DNA of 64,000 nt from Pelagophyceae sp. CCMP2097 (Eukaryota; Sar; Pelagophyceae). This document shows, in pieces, positions 23,431 through 32,564 of the stretch (position 1 is its first letter; each line of letters begins with the position of its first letter). The stretch lies in NCBI GenBank assembly GCA_026770575.1, contig MU657179.1:484646-548645 (forward strand), read 5' to 3'. Below the pieces are notes generated by a model. The model was not told the DNA's origin. It was given only the letters and a program-made list of their open reading frames with translations, and made no database searches. Both the position numbers and the translations under genes were made by a program.

Positions 23431-23457
23431 GAAAAAAACCTATTTCCCGCTACGATA

Positions 23458-23465
23458 GTGGTGTG
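23458..23465. repeat. Right 8-bp target-site duplication
   Basis: GTGGTGTG, identical to 22494-22501. Confidence 0.8.
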
Positions 23466-24255
23466 AAACGAGATCGCCTTCTTCCGGCCGAACCGCTCGC
23501 ACGCGTCCAGCGTCGCCAGCGCGAGCTCGGCGTCGTGGCGCGGCATCGCGTAGTCGTTGAGCAGAACGCCCAGTTCGGGGAAGCGCGCGGAGAGCGCCGC
23601 GTACGTCTTGGTCACGTTATAGACGAGGAGCTTGACCGGCACAATGATGCCCTGCTCGACGCCTTCGCTGTGCGTCATCCGATACACCTCGTGGCCGAAG
23701 ATTGCGGCGTCGTCCATCGACCGCACGTCTTCGCCGGCCGCGCGGGTATAAATGCGCGGCGTCGCAGTCATAAAGAGTCGCCGGTGGATCGGGAGCGCGG
23801 CGTCGTCGAGCCCGGGCGTGTACTTGAGCTGGCTCCGGCCCGCCATGTGGTGCGCCTCGTCGAACACGGCGACGTCGATGGAAGCGCCGGCCTCGCCGAT
23901 CCTCAGGGTCTATCGTACGTCGAGAGCACGAGCTTCGGGCCGCGGCAGGGCTCGGCGAGGAACTGCGCGATCTCGGCCGCGTCGGTGGTGCACCGCACGC
24001 TCTTGTCCGAGCAGTCGCTGGCGACGACGAGCACAGAGGCGCCGTCGGCAAATAATCGCGTCGAGCGTTCGCGGTACGACCGCAGCGTCTGCTCGAAAAG
24101 CGCCTTCCGCGGGAGCACGACCAGCGCGACGCCGGAATTTGACGATAGCGCCTCGACGACCCAGAGCCCGACCAGCGTCTTGCCGGCGCCAAACGGCAGC
24201 ACGACCCGAGCGCGCCGGCGGCTGGGACTCTTGCCGTGAGGCGCACCGTCGTCGT

Positions 24256-24569
24256 GGAGCCAGCGCACGGTCGCAGCGACCACGTCCCGCTGGTGCGGTC
24301 GCGTGGCGGCGGGCACGTCCGAGACGCGCGCGTCGGCCCGGCTGTCGGTCACCGGCGGACGCCGCACCGCGACGCTCGGCGACGCGACTCGATCCTCCGT
24401 CTAGTCCCGTCGGCGCCGCCGCCGTCGCGGAGCCAGCGCACGGTCGCAGCGACCGCGTCCCGCTGGTGCGGTCGCGCGGCGGCGGGCATGTTCGAAACGC
24501 GCGCGTCGGCCCGGCTGGTGACCGGCGGACGCCGCACCGCGAAGCTCGGCGACGCGACTCGATCCTCCG
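24256..24569. repeat. Partial tandem duplication at helicase 5' end
   Basis: Segments 24256-24399 and 24429-24569 are near-identical direct copies encoding the same helicase stretch (ARPHQRDAVAATVRWL and TRPHQRDVVAATVRWL). The 30-bp join puts them out of phase. Confidence 0.85.
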
Positions 24570-24711
24570 CCTTAAGGACCGAGGCGCGCGGCGGCCGCGC
24601 GGCACGCGGAGCCGACTTGGGCGAGAGCGCCAACACGCCGAGGCACGTCTGGAGGAACATCGCGCACGACCCGCCGCGGCGCGGGACTCGACCCGGAACC
24701 CGGCGGTCAAC

Positions 24712-24752
24712 TAGGAATTCCCAGTACAATTTCTAAATTGTAGGAATTCCTA
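24712..24752. repeat. Short inverted repeat with TAGGAATTCCTA
   Basis: TAGGAATTCCCAGTACAATT and AAATTGTAGGAATTCCTA form an imperfect hairpin just upstream of the helicase 5' end. A related GTAGGAATTCCTA lies at 46619-46631. Confidence 0.6.
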
Positions 24753-25002
24753 CCTCCTCCGAGTCGTGAACCCGAGAAAAAAACACCAACTTCAGAAAAC
24801 CCGGGGAAACTTGTTCGACAAGCCCCCTCAAACCGAGCTCGTCAGTCGCATGCGCGCGGGCCGGGGCTCTGCGGACGGGGCCCGGGCGGGCGCGCCGGAA
24901 GTCTGGGGCGCTCGCTCGAGCCCTTGTTGCCGTGGCGTGGGCGGTGGCTTAGTTCCATTCTGGCGGCGGCGGGATGGTGCCTGCCTTTTTGCACGGGCCG
25001 GG

Positions 25003-26627
25003 CTAGGCGGCGGCGGCCTCTGATGCGAGCGGAAGGCCGAGGGTGATGTACTCGTTTTCGATTCGGAAGACGGCCCAGACAATTCGCCGGAGGATTTCAA
25101 ATACTTCGAAGAAGAACATGCCCGCGCCTCTTTGCTCCACCGGGTGGTGGCCAAAGACCGACGCAGCCCAGACGAAGCGCAAAGCGCAGTTGAAGACCAT
25201 GAGGCCACCGTACGCCGCGTTGGCAAAGGCCCGCGACCGGCTCGCCAACACCAGCGTCCGCCGCTTCGGCCGCAGCAGGCCCCAGTCCACGACCACGTCC
25301 CAGACCTACAGGAAGCGCCTCGAGTCCTTTCGAGCCCTTGCGCCGCGTTCGCGGGCGCCGGTTGCGTACCAGCGTGCAGCTCGAGTTGACTGCGGCTCCG
25401 AGGATGAGCCAGGACCGGAGGCGCTCGCCGTCGGCGGCCCAGGCGGCGGCGGCGGCGGCGGCGACGGCACTGGGCCGCGCGCCGACGCGCGCGGCGCCGG
25501 CGAGAATTGGCGCGGCCGAAGCGGCGAGGGAGCGCGCCTTTTCGACAAAGCCCAAATAGACCAGCGGCAGCGCCGTGGCGTACTTCATCGCGTTGACGAG
25601 ATGGCGCTTCTCGCCAGAGTCGTGGTGGCAGCGCAGGCACTGGGCGAAGCGGACCCAAAAGGGTAAAGCGACGCAAAAAGCGTTCATCTTCGAAGCCTTA
25701 CACACCGGCCGGAACTGCTCCCACAGCGGCGCCTCGCCGCCGCCAGAGTAGAAACCCGAGGACCAGGCGACGCAGGCCACGACCTGGACGTCGCCGAGGG
25801 CTTTGGCGAGAGACGTTGCAAAGTCGGCCACGATGACGTGCCAGAACGTCACCGGACCAAACGGCGCCATCAGAGACTCGGCAATCGTCCGCGCCAAACT
25901 CGACCGCTGCTCCGGGAAGAGCACGCCGCGCCGCGCCGAACCGTCGTCGTCCTGCCGCCCAACGCCGCCGCCGGCGGGGCCCGCGCACGACGACGCGGGG
26001 CCTCTTTTCGTCGCGCCGCCAAAGTTGTCCTGGACCACGCCGGCGCCCTGGAGCTCCGAGGGCATATCCTCGTCGAGCTTGTCCCGCGCGCGCAGCCCGG
26101 CGCCGGAGCGCGCGCATGCGTCTACGAACTCGCCAAGCGCCGGGGGCCAGAGAAAGAGGGCCACAAAGGCCAGGTTCAGGGCAAGGGAGCAGAGGAGGTA
26201 CCACTCCGCCTGATCGGCGCCAAAGGACCTCTCGATGAGAAAATGCGCGAGGTGCGCCGAGAGGACGACGTTGAGCAGCGTCGTCGCGGCTCTTCTGGTC
26301 TGGGCCGCGGGCAGCGTCGGGCCGGGCGTGAGCACCAAGTCCAGCGCGAGGCCCGCTCTGCGGCAGACGTGGACCGTGCACGACCACCCGGCGACGACGC
26401 AGACGAGGAGCATGGGTGGCCGCGCGTTGGCGTTGTACCTGCGCAGCCGTCAGTCGCGGCCGTCATGAAGAGCATTTTTTCGATGCGTGGGTCGGAGTGG
26501 CGCACCAGGTGGTGCGCGAGAGCATGTACATGGACCGATGGTAGAGCGAGGTGCCGTCGTCTACGACCAGAATCAACACCGCATAGGCGACGACGAGCCC
26601 CGCCAGGCAGACGTGCGCGCGAGACAT
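25003..26627 (-). CDS. EXS-domain membrane protein (XPR1/PHO1/ERD1-like)
   Basis: Multi-pass protein carrying the EXS domain of phosphate exporters and Golgi ERD1-like proteins. Three exons: a short first exon from ATG 26627 (MSRAHVCLAGLVVAYAVLIL, a membrane segment), the main exon 26438 to about 25380, and 25304 to 25003. EXS signatures are FWHVIVADFATSLAKALGD, WEQFRPVCKASKMNAF, RFAQCLRCHHDSGEKRHLVN and NAMKYATALPLVYLGF, then VWDVVVDWGLLRPKRRTL and EVFEILRRIVWAVFRIENEY. No SPX domain is visible, so it looks more like the EXS-only (ERD1-type) branch. Divergent from the PPR-like gene. Transport of phosphate is family knowledge, not shown here. Confidence 0.83.
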
Positions 26628-26978
26628 GCCCCAAAGGCGTCACCGCGTTCCTCGCCGGCCCCGGCGCTCGAGGGCACCAGCGTGCGCGTGCACCCCCCTC
26701 GCACCCCGGGGCGCACGCCAACCTTTTTTGAAGCTGCGGCTTTTGCCGGCTTGCGGGATTTTATTTGGTCCTCGCGGATCCGTGAAAACGGCAGAGGCGA
26801 GGCGAGGCGGCCTCTGGGCTTGCGGAGTTGCGGTTTCGAAGTGCGGGCGACGGCCCCGCTCTCTGCGGCCTATTTCCCAAGAGTCTCTCTCTCGTATCGC
26901 GCAATCTTGACTCAAGTTTGGCGAGGCCTCGCATCTCGAGGGGTCAGCGCTCGTTTTTCGGGCGGGCGTACACATGCG

Positions 26979-28619
26979 ATGAGGGCCGCGGTGCGCCGGG
27001 GAGTGCGGGCGCCGGCGCCCCGGCGAGTGCGCGCGCAGCCCCTGTCGACGGCGTCGGATTACGCGGCACAGCCGATCCACGCCTCGGTCCTCTTCGGCGA
27101 TGCGGCCCCGGCGGCCGTGCGCAGGCATCGGCCCGTGCCCGTCGTCGAGCCGCTGATCGGGCCGCTGCGGCGCGAGCGCCGCAGCCTCGCAGCCTCGCAG
27201 TCCTCGCTCTTCCGCGCCGACGGCGACTTGGGCCGCGACGCGCCGCCCGCCGGCGCGCCCGCCGGCGCCCAAGACGAGTCGGCGACTGCGTCGCTGGACA
27301 AGTGGTTCATGGCGCGGCGCGCGACGCGCAACGTCTCGCGCCGGCCCGCGCCGATGCCGCGCCGGACGGACGCCGAAGACCGCCAGGCGCGCATCAAAGG
27401 CCGCGCTGAGGCCTTCGACGACGACCCGCCCTTCTCCACGTCCAACCTGGCGCGCGCGGCGTCGGACCGCAACTGGCGGCGCGCCGAGGCGTACACGCAC
27501 AAGATCATCCAGGCCATGCAGTTCAACGACGCTGCCGTCTACGCCGCCGCGGGCCCCGCGCTCTGTTCCGTCGCGAGAGCGGCGGCGGCGGCGCATGAGT
27601 GGCACGTGGCGCTGCTGGCCTTTGAGAGCGCTTTAAAGGTGCTGCGGAAGACGCACGCTCTGGCGCCGCCAGGCGAGCTCGTGGACGAGACGGACGCGCT
27701 TATTTTAGACGTCCAGGAGAGCTGCGTCATTCTCACGCAACACGCCTCCGTCGCACACGAATGGATGTGGGCCGCGAACGCCGTCTTGGCGGCGGGCCTC
27801 TCGCCCGAGGACCGGCGCGAGGACCGAAAAGCGCTGGCGAGGGTGCCTCTGCGAGCGTACAATTTGACGATCAGCATCTGCGCAGAGGCGCACCAATGGC
27901 GCGCGGCGCTGGGCATCCTCAACGAAATGGCGCGCGAGGGCGTCCTCCCGACGACGGAGACGTACATCCACGTGGCACGCGCCGCCTTCCGCGGCCGCGC
28001 CGCCGAGGTAACTCTCGGCATGCTCGGCGCTTTACGGCACCGGGCGCACCGCGACTCGCCCGACAAGTTCCAAGTCGCCGCAGTCGATCTGAAGACCATG
28101 TACAGCATCTGCCTCGGGGCCTGCCGAGACGCGGCTCGAAGGGCGACGCAGCAGGAGGATTCGGCCGAGGAGCAAGCAAAGGCGACCAAGTTTAGAGGGT
28201 TTTCCGACGACACGCCAGCCTACGACGTCCCGCAGTCCGTCTCGTCGCAGTCCGCGTCGTCGCAGCGCGGCTTCGGGCCCCTGCGCCGCGCAAAGGACGA
28301 CGACGACGATGCCTCGCCGAGGCTTTTGGAGTACCATCGCGCGCGACGGAAGCCCGCGAGGTGGGCAAACTCCACGCTCACGCTGCTCCACATGGCAGAC
28401 GCCGACCAAATCAACCTCGGGCCCTCGACGCGCGCCGACGCCGTCATCGCGGTGATCGTCGGCGGGTCGCCGCGCGAAGCCTGCGACATTGTCTCGAGGT
28501 CGCACCCGGACGTGGTCAAATTCATTCCTCAGGATATCCGGAAAATGCTCCGCCAAGCCGCCCTCGACATCGCCGGCGGCGACGAGGACGCGCCCCTGGT
28601 CAGACTCCTCGGCCGCTGA
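26979..28619 (+). CDS. PPR-like organellar protein
   Basis: A single-exon protein of 546 aa. The start at ATG 26979 gives an arginine-rich, acid-free N-terminus (MRAAVRRGVRAPAPRRVRAQ), as expected for mitochondrial or plastid import. The central part holds helical pairs of pentatricopeptide type, clearest in AYNLTISICAEAHQWRAALG then ILNEMAREGVLPTTETY. Further helical repeats surround it, with an acidic/serine-rich linker (VSSQSASSQ; DDDDD). PPR proteins bind organellar RNA; the specific target is unknown. The upstream frame stays open but has no better start, and the divergent EXS gene begins 350 bp away. Confidence 0.65.
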   Translation: MRAAVRRGVRAPAPRRVRAQPLSTASDYAAQPIHASVLFGDAAPAAVRRHRPVPVVEPLIGPLRRERRSLAASQSSLFRADGDLGRDAPPAGAPAGAQDESATASLDKWFMARRATRNVSRRPAPMPRRTDAEDRQARIKGRAEAFDDDPPFSTSNLARAASDRNWRRAEAYTHKIIQAMQFNDAAVYAAAGPALCSVARAAAAAHEWHVALLAFESALKVLRKTHALAPPGELVDETDALILDVQESCVILTQHASVAHEWMWAANAVLAAGLSPEDRREDRKALARVPLRAYNLTISICAEAHQWRAALGILNEMAREGVLPTTETYIHVARAAFRGRAAEVTLGMLGALRHRAHRDSPDKFQVAAVDLKTMYSICLGACRDAARRATQQEDSAEEQAKATKFRGFSDDTPAYDVPQSVSSQSASSQRGFGPLRRAKDDDDDASPRLLEYHRARRKPARWANSTLTLLHMADADQINLGPSTRADAVIAVIVGGSPREACDIVSRSHPDVVKFIPQDIRKMLRQAALDIAGGDEDAPLVRLLGR

Positions 28620-29513
28620 CCGCACGCAGCGCCACTAAAAAACGCACCCGCCGCCGCACCGCCCGCGGCCGCGCCCGCGACGACGCTGGATCCGCCGTCG
28701 TCATCGAGGTAATTATTCAGAACAAAGGGGGGTCCTTGGCAGCCTCGCCTCGTCTCCCCGGCTGCGGGCCTCGGGAGCACGCGCGCCGATGCCCGTCGAT
28801 GGCTCAAGTCTTCGCGCGACTCGGAGGTGCCGAATGTCTTTGCGAGCGGTGCACAGGAGTGACGAGTCAGGCGTGCTCCTTTCGGCGTCCGCCGGGATGC
28901 GCCCAAGGACGCCGCAAGCCGCGCCGCGGTGGACGCCGCCCACTCTCAGGAGACCCCGCAAGCGTGCAAGTGTGCATCCGCCCGAATTCGATCCGAATCG
29001 GCCGAAAAGCGCACGTCGCGACTTCGGGCTCGTAGTAACGACGGAGTTCGCGTAGCATCGGCTTCCCTGCGCTCGTCCCGCTTTCGAGGGGCCTCGGAGC
29101 CCCGGGCGCGCCCCCCGGGTCCGCTCGGAGCGCATGCCGGCCGCCACCAGGGCCGCGCGACGCGCCCGGTCGCGCGCCGGCGCTGCCGCGCTCGCACTCC
29201 CGTGTTTGAGCAGCGCGACCTGCTCACGCCCATCCTGCGGCTGGCGGCATCACCGAACGGCCTCCTCGTACGAAGCACGTACAGGGCCCCCCAGGGGGCC
29301 GTCCCACTATTAAAAAGGTCTCTAAATTGACTTCCGAACGTTCCGAAGAACATTCTTTACAGTGAGGGCAGAGTTCCCAGAGGCCCTGAGTCCTCGCAGC
29401 ACGAACGTATCGCGAGACCCGGGCAGATTTGAAGCAAGCAACTCCGCCAACTCGACTTAGTTCGTGACCCCGCACTTGAGACCCCGCTGTGTCCTCTGTG
29501 ATGCTTAGTAGTA
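28620..29513. other. Intergenic spacer, no gene recognised
   Basis: About 900 bp between convergent PPR-like and HPR-RAP genes. Open frames exist on both strands because of the GC content, but none shows a motif or a plausible start and splice pattern. Confidence 0.5.
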
Positions 29514-32372
29514 TCAGGAGGGCAGCGCCGTCTTGTTTCGGAGGTAGGCTTCCCTTTTGGCGCGGACGGCGAGTTGGGCGTCCCACTCGAAGAAGGGCAC
29601 GCGCAAGAGGCGCCACCCGAGGCTGAGAAGTAGCCACTCCTTGAAAAGTGCCCGGCCGCCCAGCAGGTGCGTCTCAGCCGAAGCGCCGTCTGCGTCCGGC
29701 GAGGCGACGAAGTAGTCTGCCGGGCCGCAAAATTCCAACGCGACTTTCAAAGCCGGCTGCGCCATCGATACCAACAAGCCCTCGGCAGTCAAGTGCCCAA
29801 CCTCGTGCGCCCAGCCTATTCGCGTCAAAGCCGCCGAGACGTCGCGCTGCGACTGCGACGGCGAAGGCTCCACCAGCACGGAAGCCGCCCGGAGCGCAGC
29901 CTCGTGCCGGCTGAAAAGGAGAGTCGACGAATGAAGAGGCGCCTCTAGAAGGCGGCGCACGTAAAAGGTGTGGAGCTGCGCCAGCTCGTCGTGGCTGAAT
30001 TTACCGATTTCCGCGTCGGCCCGCACGGCGATCGCCTCGAATAAAGCGGGCGCTTGGAAGCCCGCAATTGCGAAAGCCCACGCGGTCCTCGCGAGCGCCG
30101 GCGCTTCAAACGCCGCAATGTCCTCCAAAGCTGCCGCGGAAACGGCTTCGAACAACATTGGCGCCTCGACGCCCGCCGTCGAAAACGCCCAGACGGTGCT
30201 GGCGAGCTCTCGCGGATTGAACGTCGAAACCTTTTTTGAAGATTCCACCGCCACAGCCTCCAACAGGTCCGGCGCTTCAATTCCAGCCGATGCAAAAGCC
30301 CACGCCGTGCTGGCGAGGTCTCTTGCGGTGAACGTCGACATCTTCTTGACCGATGCCACCGCGACGGCTTGAAATAAAGCCCGGTTTGGCTCCGAGACGC
30401 CCGCCGTCGTAAAAGCCCAGCAAGTGTCCGCAAGCGCTTTCGAGTCAAACGTCTTAATCTTCTTCAATGCTTGTGCGGCGACGGCGTCGAACAGCTTCGG
30501 CGCCGCGACGCCTGCCTTTGCAAAAGCCCAGACGGTGGTCGCGAGGTCGGTCGATTCAAAAGTCGCTATCTTCACTGCTTGTGCGGCGACCGCTTCAAAC
30601 AGTTCCGGCGCGTGCACGCCCGTTGAAGCGTACGCCCACACGGTGTCTGCGAGGTATCGCGGTTTGAACATTTCTATCCTCTTTAAAGCTTCCAAAGCGA
30701 CCGCCTTGAACAGCGCGAGCGCCACGACGCCCGCTTTTGAAAAAGCCCAGACGGTGCCCGCGATGTCTTGCGGTGTGAACGCCGCCATCCTCGTCGGCGC
30801 CGCCGCCGCGACAGCCTCGAACAACAACGGCGCCTCGACTCCCATTGTCGAATAAGCCCACACGGTGTTTGCGAGTTCCTGCGGCTTGAAAGTCTCCATC
30901 TTCCTCGATGCTTCCAAAGCGACGGCCTCGAACAGTTCCGGCGCTTCAAAGCCCGCCTTTGCAAACGCCCAGACGACCTTGGCGAGCGAGTGCGTGTCGA
31001 AGTCGGAAATTTCCTTCAACGCTTTTGTGGAAACGGCCGCAAACACCGCCGGTAAACGCGCATTCGAGTAGGCCCAGGAAATGTTCGCGAGTTGGTGCGG
31101 AGCAAACGTAGTGATGTGGTCGGTGACGTTTGATGCCAGCGCCTCGAACACCTCCGCCTCGACGCCCGCCGCCGCGTAGGCCCAGGCGACGTCGGCGCAG
31201 GCGGTTGCGTCGAACGATGAGGAAAGCTTCTTTGGAAATTCCGCGGCGACAAGTGCGTAGAGAGGTGCGTTGTCGAACTTTGCGGGTCGGACGTTTCGGA
31301 GAGTGGAAAATGCCCACACGCAGTTGGCAAGATCACGCACTGTCGCCGGACCGACTTCCTTGATCATCTGCCGGGCGAGTGCGCGGAACAAAGGCGAAGA
31401 CGCGTGCTTCTGCCTCGCAAAGGCCCAGGCGATAATTCCAACGTTTTTCGGATTGAACTGCCGATCCTTCCTCCGCGCGACTTCTGCGACGGCGTGGAAG
31501 AGCGGCCTTGCTTCAAAGCCCGCCGTAGCATAAGCCCAGGCCAGGTTCGCGAGGTCCGGGGCCTTGAAGATCGCAAGCCTTGAAGGCGAGGTGGTCAGTG
31601 TCTCTGAAACGGCTTCGAAGAGGTCGGCTTTTGCTTTGATGTCGCCGAGCTTGGCCTTTTCCGTATCGGCCACGGCGTCAAAGAGCCCAACGCCGCCAAA
31701 CGACCCGACCTTGGCGAGGCCCACCAAGGCGTTCGAGAGGTGCTTCGCGTCCCACAGCGAGTCGGAGCGCACGCTACCCGCCGTCTGCGATATCAAGGAG
31801 CGCAGAGTCGGATATAAAGCAGGTTCGACCGGGTCAAGGAAGCCCAGTCGGAGGAGCGCCGTGGCGAGGTTGACGCAGTTGAACCGCGCGCCTTCGGCCT
31901 CGAAGAGCGCTAAGACGTCGGCGGCGGCGCAGCACGAAATGAGCTGCTTTTGGTTGGAGATGGTCACGTCCGAGGGAGGTGCCGCGTCCGAAGGAGGTAA
32001 CGCGAGCCCCACGTCCGCAAAAGGCTGCTTCAAGACGGTCGGCGTCGGAGCCTCGTACCGGTCCGGGGCGACGGCGCCGCGGCGGCCGCGCACCGCCGAA
32101 CCGTCCCAGGGTATGGGCTCGTCCTCGGCTATTTCGTCCGTCGCGTCTGCGGCGGCGGGTCTCTTCGCCTTGCGGTCGGGTTTCTTGTTCTTCTCGATGA
32201 TTGGGATGATCCAGTCGTGGCCCAGGCGGTCGCCGGGGTCGTAATGCCTTGGGGACCGCCGCACGCCTGGGCCTTTGTACTGGACTCGGCGAAATTTCGC
32301 AAAGTGCCGATGCGCGAAGACCCGGACCGGCACGCGGCCCGCGAGAGCCGGGCGCGGCCGGAGCCGCAGCAT
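29514..32372 (-). CDS. HPR-repeat protein with C-terminal RAP domain
   Basis: Predicted organellar RNA-binding protein. ATG 32372 opens a classic presequence (MLRLRPRPALAGRVPVRVFA, basic and acid-free). A leader block (LFEAEGARFNCVNLATALLR) is followed by more than ten repeats of roughly 33-37 residues of the form LANTVWAYSTMGVEAPLLFE, as in heptatricopeptide-repeat proteins of apicomplexans and relatives. The C-terminus is a RAP domain: ALTRIGWAHEVGHLTAEGLL, VALEFCGPADYF, then LLSLGWRLLRVPFFEWD. RAP is endonuclease-like in fold and common in organellar RNA processing. No intron is evident. Two paralogues lie at 41.8-46.5 and 56.7-59.8 kb. The RNA target is unknown. Confidence 0.85.
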   Translation of the reverse strand: MLRLRPRPALAGRVPVRVFAHRHFAKFRRVQYKGPGVRRSPRHYDPGDRLGHDWIIPIIEKNKKPDRKAKRPAAADATDEIAEDEPIPWDGSAVRGRRGAVAPDRYEAPTPTVLKQPFADVGLALPPSDAAPPSDVTISNQKQLISCCAAADVLALFEAEGARFNCVNLATALLRLGFLDPVEPALYPTLRSLISQTAGSVRSDSLWDAKHLSNALVGLAKVGSFGGVGLFDAVADTEKAKLGDIKAKADLFEAVSETLTTSPSRLAIFKAPDLANLAWAYATAGFEARPLFHAVAEVARRKDRQFNPKNVGIIAWAFARQKHASSPLFRALARQMIKEVGPATVRDLANCVWAFSTLRNVRPAKFDNAPLYALVAAEFPKKLSSSFDATACADVAWAYAAAGVEAEVFEALASNVTDHITTFAPHQLANISWAYSNARLPAVFAAVSTKALKEISDFDTHSLAKVVWAFAKAGFEAPELFEAVALEASRKMETFKPQELANTVWAYSTMGVEAPLLFEAVAAAAPTRMAAFTPQDIAGTVWAFSKAGVVALALFKAVALEALKRIEMFKPRYLADTVWAYASTGVHAPELFEAVAAQAVKIATFESTDLATTVWAFAKAGVAAPKLFDAVAAQALKKIKTFDSKALADTCWAFTTAGVSEPNRALFQAVAVASVKKMSTFTARDLASTAWAFASAGIEAPDLLEAVAVESSKKVSTFNPRELASTVWAFSTAGVEAPMLFEAVSAAALEDIAAFEAPALARTAWAFAIAGFQAPALFEAIAVRADAEIGKFSHDELAQLHTFYVRRLLEAPLHSSTLLFSRHEAALRAASVLVEPSPSQSQRDVSAALTRIGWAHEVGHLTAEGLLVSMAQPALKVALEFCGPADYFVASPDADGASAETHLLGGRALFKEWLLLSLGWRLLRVPFFEWDAQLAVRAKREAYLRNKTALPS

Positions 32373-32564
32373 GCAGCCAAACCCGGCGCCCGATGTACGA
32401 TGTGGCCCGATGGACGATGCGAGGGAGTGCAAGCTTCGGGCCGAAAGTATTCGCCAAAATAGAGGCACCGCATGAACGCGCGGTGAGGTTCCTTGTTCAA
32501 AACTCCTGCATTCATTCGGGCTTGGTGCGAGGACCCGCGCGGGATCGGAGCGGGGATCATTGTA

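Larger units (their letters stand above)
22502..23457. mobile_element. DNA transposon with terminal inverted repeats, inserted in helicase gene
   Basis: The left end is TATTGTAGCGGGATAT and the reverse complement of the right end is TATCGTAGCGGGAAAT, a terminal inverted repeat with only two differences in 16 bases. Flanking copies of GTGGTGTG form an 8-bp target-site duplication. Removing the element plus one copy restores the helicase frame (ISFHTTNADAARF). The interior is AT-rich compared with its surroundings, carries a 20-bp duplication (22626-22665) and a subterminal hairpin, and is mostly hidden by 640 N. Whether it encodes a transposase cannot be seen. Eight-base duplications fit hAT-like superfamilies, but the terminal bases are not the usual ones. 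Confidence 0.8.
21291..24660 (-). pseudogene. Broken SF2 helicase with helicase-associated repeats
   Basis: Remains of a DEAD/DEAH-type helicase followed by helicase-associated (HA, PF03457-like) repeats. Visible parts: motif I VVLPFGAGKTLVGLW, motif II FDEAHHMAG, motif III LFMTATPRIY, the C-terminal helicase half NARLLSEGVDVPDVDLVVL and MLGRATRTSPGKEVGY, then HA repeats of the form LEAYKAEHGDCLVP...GLTDERAARLEALGF. Several breaks are present: a transposon at 22502-23457 between KAISFHTT and NADAARFKRH; a frame break near 23912 between LSTYDR and LRIGEAG; a loss of several bases near 21612 inside an HA repeat; and a partial tandem duplication at the 5' end. No splicing of reasonable size repairs them. 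I call it a pseudogene; sequencing error could explain individual frame breaks but not the transposon. Confidence 0.8.

Noticed and set aside
22597..23432. Several long frames on both strands around the first N run
   Set aside because: They exist only because N bases contain no stop codons; the real sequence is unknown.
22502..23457. The inserted element acting as a spliced intron (introner)
   Set aside because: A GTAGCG donor-like site is present at the upstream end, but no AG acceptor lies at the downstream end near the duplication.
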